A stretch of DNA of 6,755 bases from Pseudomonadota bacterium. Its GTDB lineage: Bacteria; Pseudomonadota; Alphaproteobacteria; Rhizobiales; Kaistiaceae. Both the position numbers and the translations under genes were made by a program. This document shows positions 5,630-6,755 of this stretch, piece after piece. How positions within the stretch are numbered: position 1 is the first letter of the stretch; each line of letters begins with the position of its first letter. Location of the stretch: contig JAEZEN010000280.1 of assembly GCA_023433185.1 (NCBI GenBank), forward strand, positions 1 to 6,755. The letters run 5' to 3'. Below the pieces are notes generated by a model, which ran no database searches, was not told the DNA's origin, and saw nothing but the letters and a program-made list of their open reading frames with translations.

Positions 5630-6235
5630 ATGGACAAGCCCGCGGACAAAGAGCCAACCGTCATCAAGAAGTACGCCAACCGGCGTCTCTACAACACCGG
5701 CACCTCGACCTATGTGACCCTCGAGGATCTGGCGGAGATGGTGAAGGGCGGTGAGGACTTCGTCGTCTTCGACGCCAAGTCGGGCGACGACATCACCCGC
5801 TCGGTGCTGACCCAGATCATCTTCGAGCAGGAGGCCAAGGGCCAGAACCTCCTGCCGATCACCTTCCTCCGCCAGCTCATCCGCTTCTACGGCGATTCGA
5901 TCCAGAACCTGGTGCCGACCTACCTCGACTTCTCGATCGACTCGCTCGTCCGCGAGCAGGAGAAGTTCCGCAATCAGATGACGAATGCCTTCGGTCCCAC
6001 CGCCTTCGCCCCGACCTCGCTCAGCGACCAGGTGCGGCGGAACACCGAGATGTTCGAGCAGGCGATGCGGATGTTCCTGCCCTTCGGCGGCGGCGTCCCG
6101 GCGAGCCGGCCGCCCCAGACGTCCGGTGCGCCCGCATCGCCCGAGCCGCAGCCCGAACGGAGCGACTTCGACCAGCTCCGCAAGCAGCTCGACGAGATGC
6201 AGCGGCGTCTCGACAAGATCGACGACAAGAGCTGA
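5630..6235 (+). CDS. phaR: PHA synthesis repressor PhaR
   Basis: PhaR binds DNA upstream of phasin and PHA genes and leaves it when polymer is present, so it matches granule-protein expression to storage (family knowledge). The protein is 201 residues from the ATG at 5630, with GGGGGGAAGG just upstream. The N-terminal PHB/PHA accumulation regulator DNA-binding domain spans about 10-70 (VIKKYANRRLYNTGTSTYVT, then VVFDAKSGDDITRSVL). The accumulation-regulator domain follows at about 74-115 (LLPITFLRQLIRFYGDSIQN, then LDFSIDSLVREQEKF). After a Pro/Ala-rich linker (155-176), residues 180-200 (FDQLRKQLDEMQRRLDKIDD) form a short coiled coil, probably for oligomerisation. It diverges from phaA across 234 bases. 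The open frame runs upstream as far as 3959, but only antisense to phaA, and is not coding there. It is also called aniA in some rhizobia. Confidence 0.95.
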   Translation: MDKPADKEPTVIKKYANRRLYNTGTSTYVTLEDLAEMVKGGEDFVVFDAKSGDDITRSVLTQIIFEQEAKGQNLLPITFLRQLIRFYGDSIQNLVPTYLDFSIDSLVREQEKFRNQMTNAFGPTAFAPTSLSDQVRRNTEMFEQAMRMFLPFGGGVPASRPPQTSGAPASPEPQPERSDFDQLRKQLDEMQRRLDKIDDKS

Positions 6236-6243
6236 GCTCCGCA

Positions 6244-6261
6244 GGTCCTCAGGGCAGGACC
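6244..6261. other. Short hairpin between convergent phaR and the EAL gene
   Basis: GGTCCT (6244-6249) pairs perfectly with AGGACC (6256-6261) around a six-base loop. It begins nine bases after the phaR stop and overlaps the stop codon of the opposing EAL gene, since only 13 bases separate the two stops. It could act as a bidirectional terminator, but no T-run follows on either side. Confidence 0.25.
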
Positions 6262-6755
6262 GGGTCGCCGGTCAGCCGGCCCTGGATCGCCTGGACGCCG
6301 AGGTCCCTGAGGATCGCCGCCGTCGCCTCGTCCTGCACCCATTCCGCCACCACCTCCACCCCGAAGCTGGCGGCGAGGTCGGCGAGCCCGCGCACGAAGA
6401 TCTGGTCGGCGCGGTTGTCGGTGAGATGCTCGATGTAGCTGCCGTCGATCTTGACGATGTCGACATCGAGGTCGCGGAGAATGCGATAGGAGGTGTAGCC
6501 CGCCCCGAAATCGTCGATGGCGACGCGGCAGCCGATCGCATGGAGCCGGGCGACGAAGGCGGCGGCCTCGTCAAGATTGCCGACCATGGCTGTTTCGGTC
6601 AGCTCCACGATCAGGTGCCGGGCGAGCCCGGGGCGCGCCGCCACGGCCCCCGTCAGCCGTTCGATCCACTCGACGTCGCCGACGGTATGGGCCGAGACGT
6701 TGACCGAGAGCCGCAGGTCGGTGCGTTCGAGCAGGTCTATGGCGAGGTCGAGAAC
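6249..6755 (-). CDS. EAL-domain (c-di-GMP phosphodiesterase-type) protein, C-terminal part
   Basis: EAL domains hydrolyse or bind the second messenger c-di-GMP. 168 C-terminal residues are visible; the N-terminal part, including the EAL motif itself and any sensor or GGDEF domain, lies beyond the right edge. Visible metal and catalytic positions are Asn19 (SVNVS), Glu51 (VELTET), Asp81-Asp82 (IDDFGAGY), Lys102 and Asp104 (VKIDGSY), Glu138 (VVAEWVQ) and Gln158 (IQG). The usual AEGVE loop reads AEWVQ: Trp139 replaces glycine and Gln141 replaces the second glutamate, so activity cannot be assumed. The terminal QGRLTGDPVLP also departs from the common QGY-x-x-x-x-P ending. The protein stops directly after the domain, so EAL is its last domain. 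It converges on phaR; no functional link to PHB is shown. Confidence 0.9.
   Translation of the reverse strand, partial: VLDLAIDLLERTDLRLSVNVSAHTVGDVEWIERLTGAVAARPGLARHLIVELTETAMVGNLDEAAAFVARLHAIGCRVAIDDFGAGYTSYRILRDLDVDIVKIDGSYIEHLTDNRADQIFVRGLADLAASFGVEVVAEWVQDEATAAILRDLGVQAIQGRLTGDPVLP

Overview
The window is GC-rich, and its gene content fits an alphaproteobacterium of the Hyphomicrobiales (Rhizobiales) type. That placement is inferred from three things: a polyhydroxyalkanoate phaA-phaB pair divergent from phaR, the GltD sequence, and a REP-like intergenic palindrome. Most of the window is well-known biology. I did not find a clearly new multi-gene system. The most unusual spot is a toxin gene whose middle third is out of frame.

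Left part, + strand. Positions 1-1193 hold the C-terminal four fifths of gltD (glutamate synthase small subunit). After a 180-base gap comes a small class I SAM-dependent methyltransferase of unknown substrate (GTG start at 1374, end 1958). A 151-base gap with two hairpins and an 11-base direct repeat precedes a secreted, probably beta-barrel protein of unknown function (2110-2544).

Middle part, - strand. A brnT-brnA type II toxin-antitoxin pair (3197 down to 2552) converges on the secreted-protein gene. The antitoxin reads intact from a TTG start. The toxin carries two compensating one-base indels that put about 36 residues out of frame.

Right part. phaA (acetyl-CoA acetyltransferase, 5395 down to 4217) and phaB (acetoacetyl-CoA reductase, 3999 down to 3271) lie on the - strand. 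They are separated by 217 bases holding a REP-like palindromic pair. phaR, the PHA-responsive repressor, is divergent on the + strand (5630-6235). The shared 234-base region has a good promoter candidate for phaA and a weaker one for phaR, plus an inverted repeat over the phaA -35 box that could be a PhaR operator. PhaA condenses two acetyl-CoA and PhaB reduces the product with NADPH to (R)-3-hydroxybutyryl-CoA, the monomer for PHB. PhaR couples expression to polymer level. No PHA synthase (phaC) is in the window.

The right edge is the C-terminal part of an EAL-domain protein (- strand, 6249 to beyond 6755) converging on phaR. No gap between genes exceeds 300 bases. No tRNA, rRNA, CRISPR array, insertion sequence or attachment site was seen.
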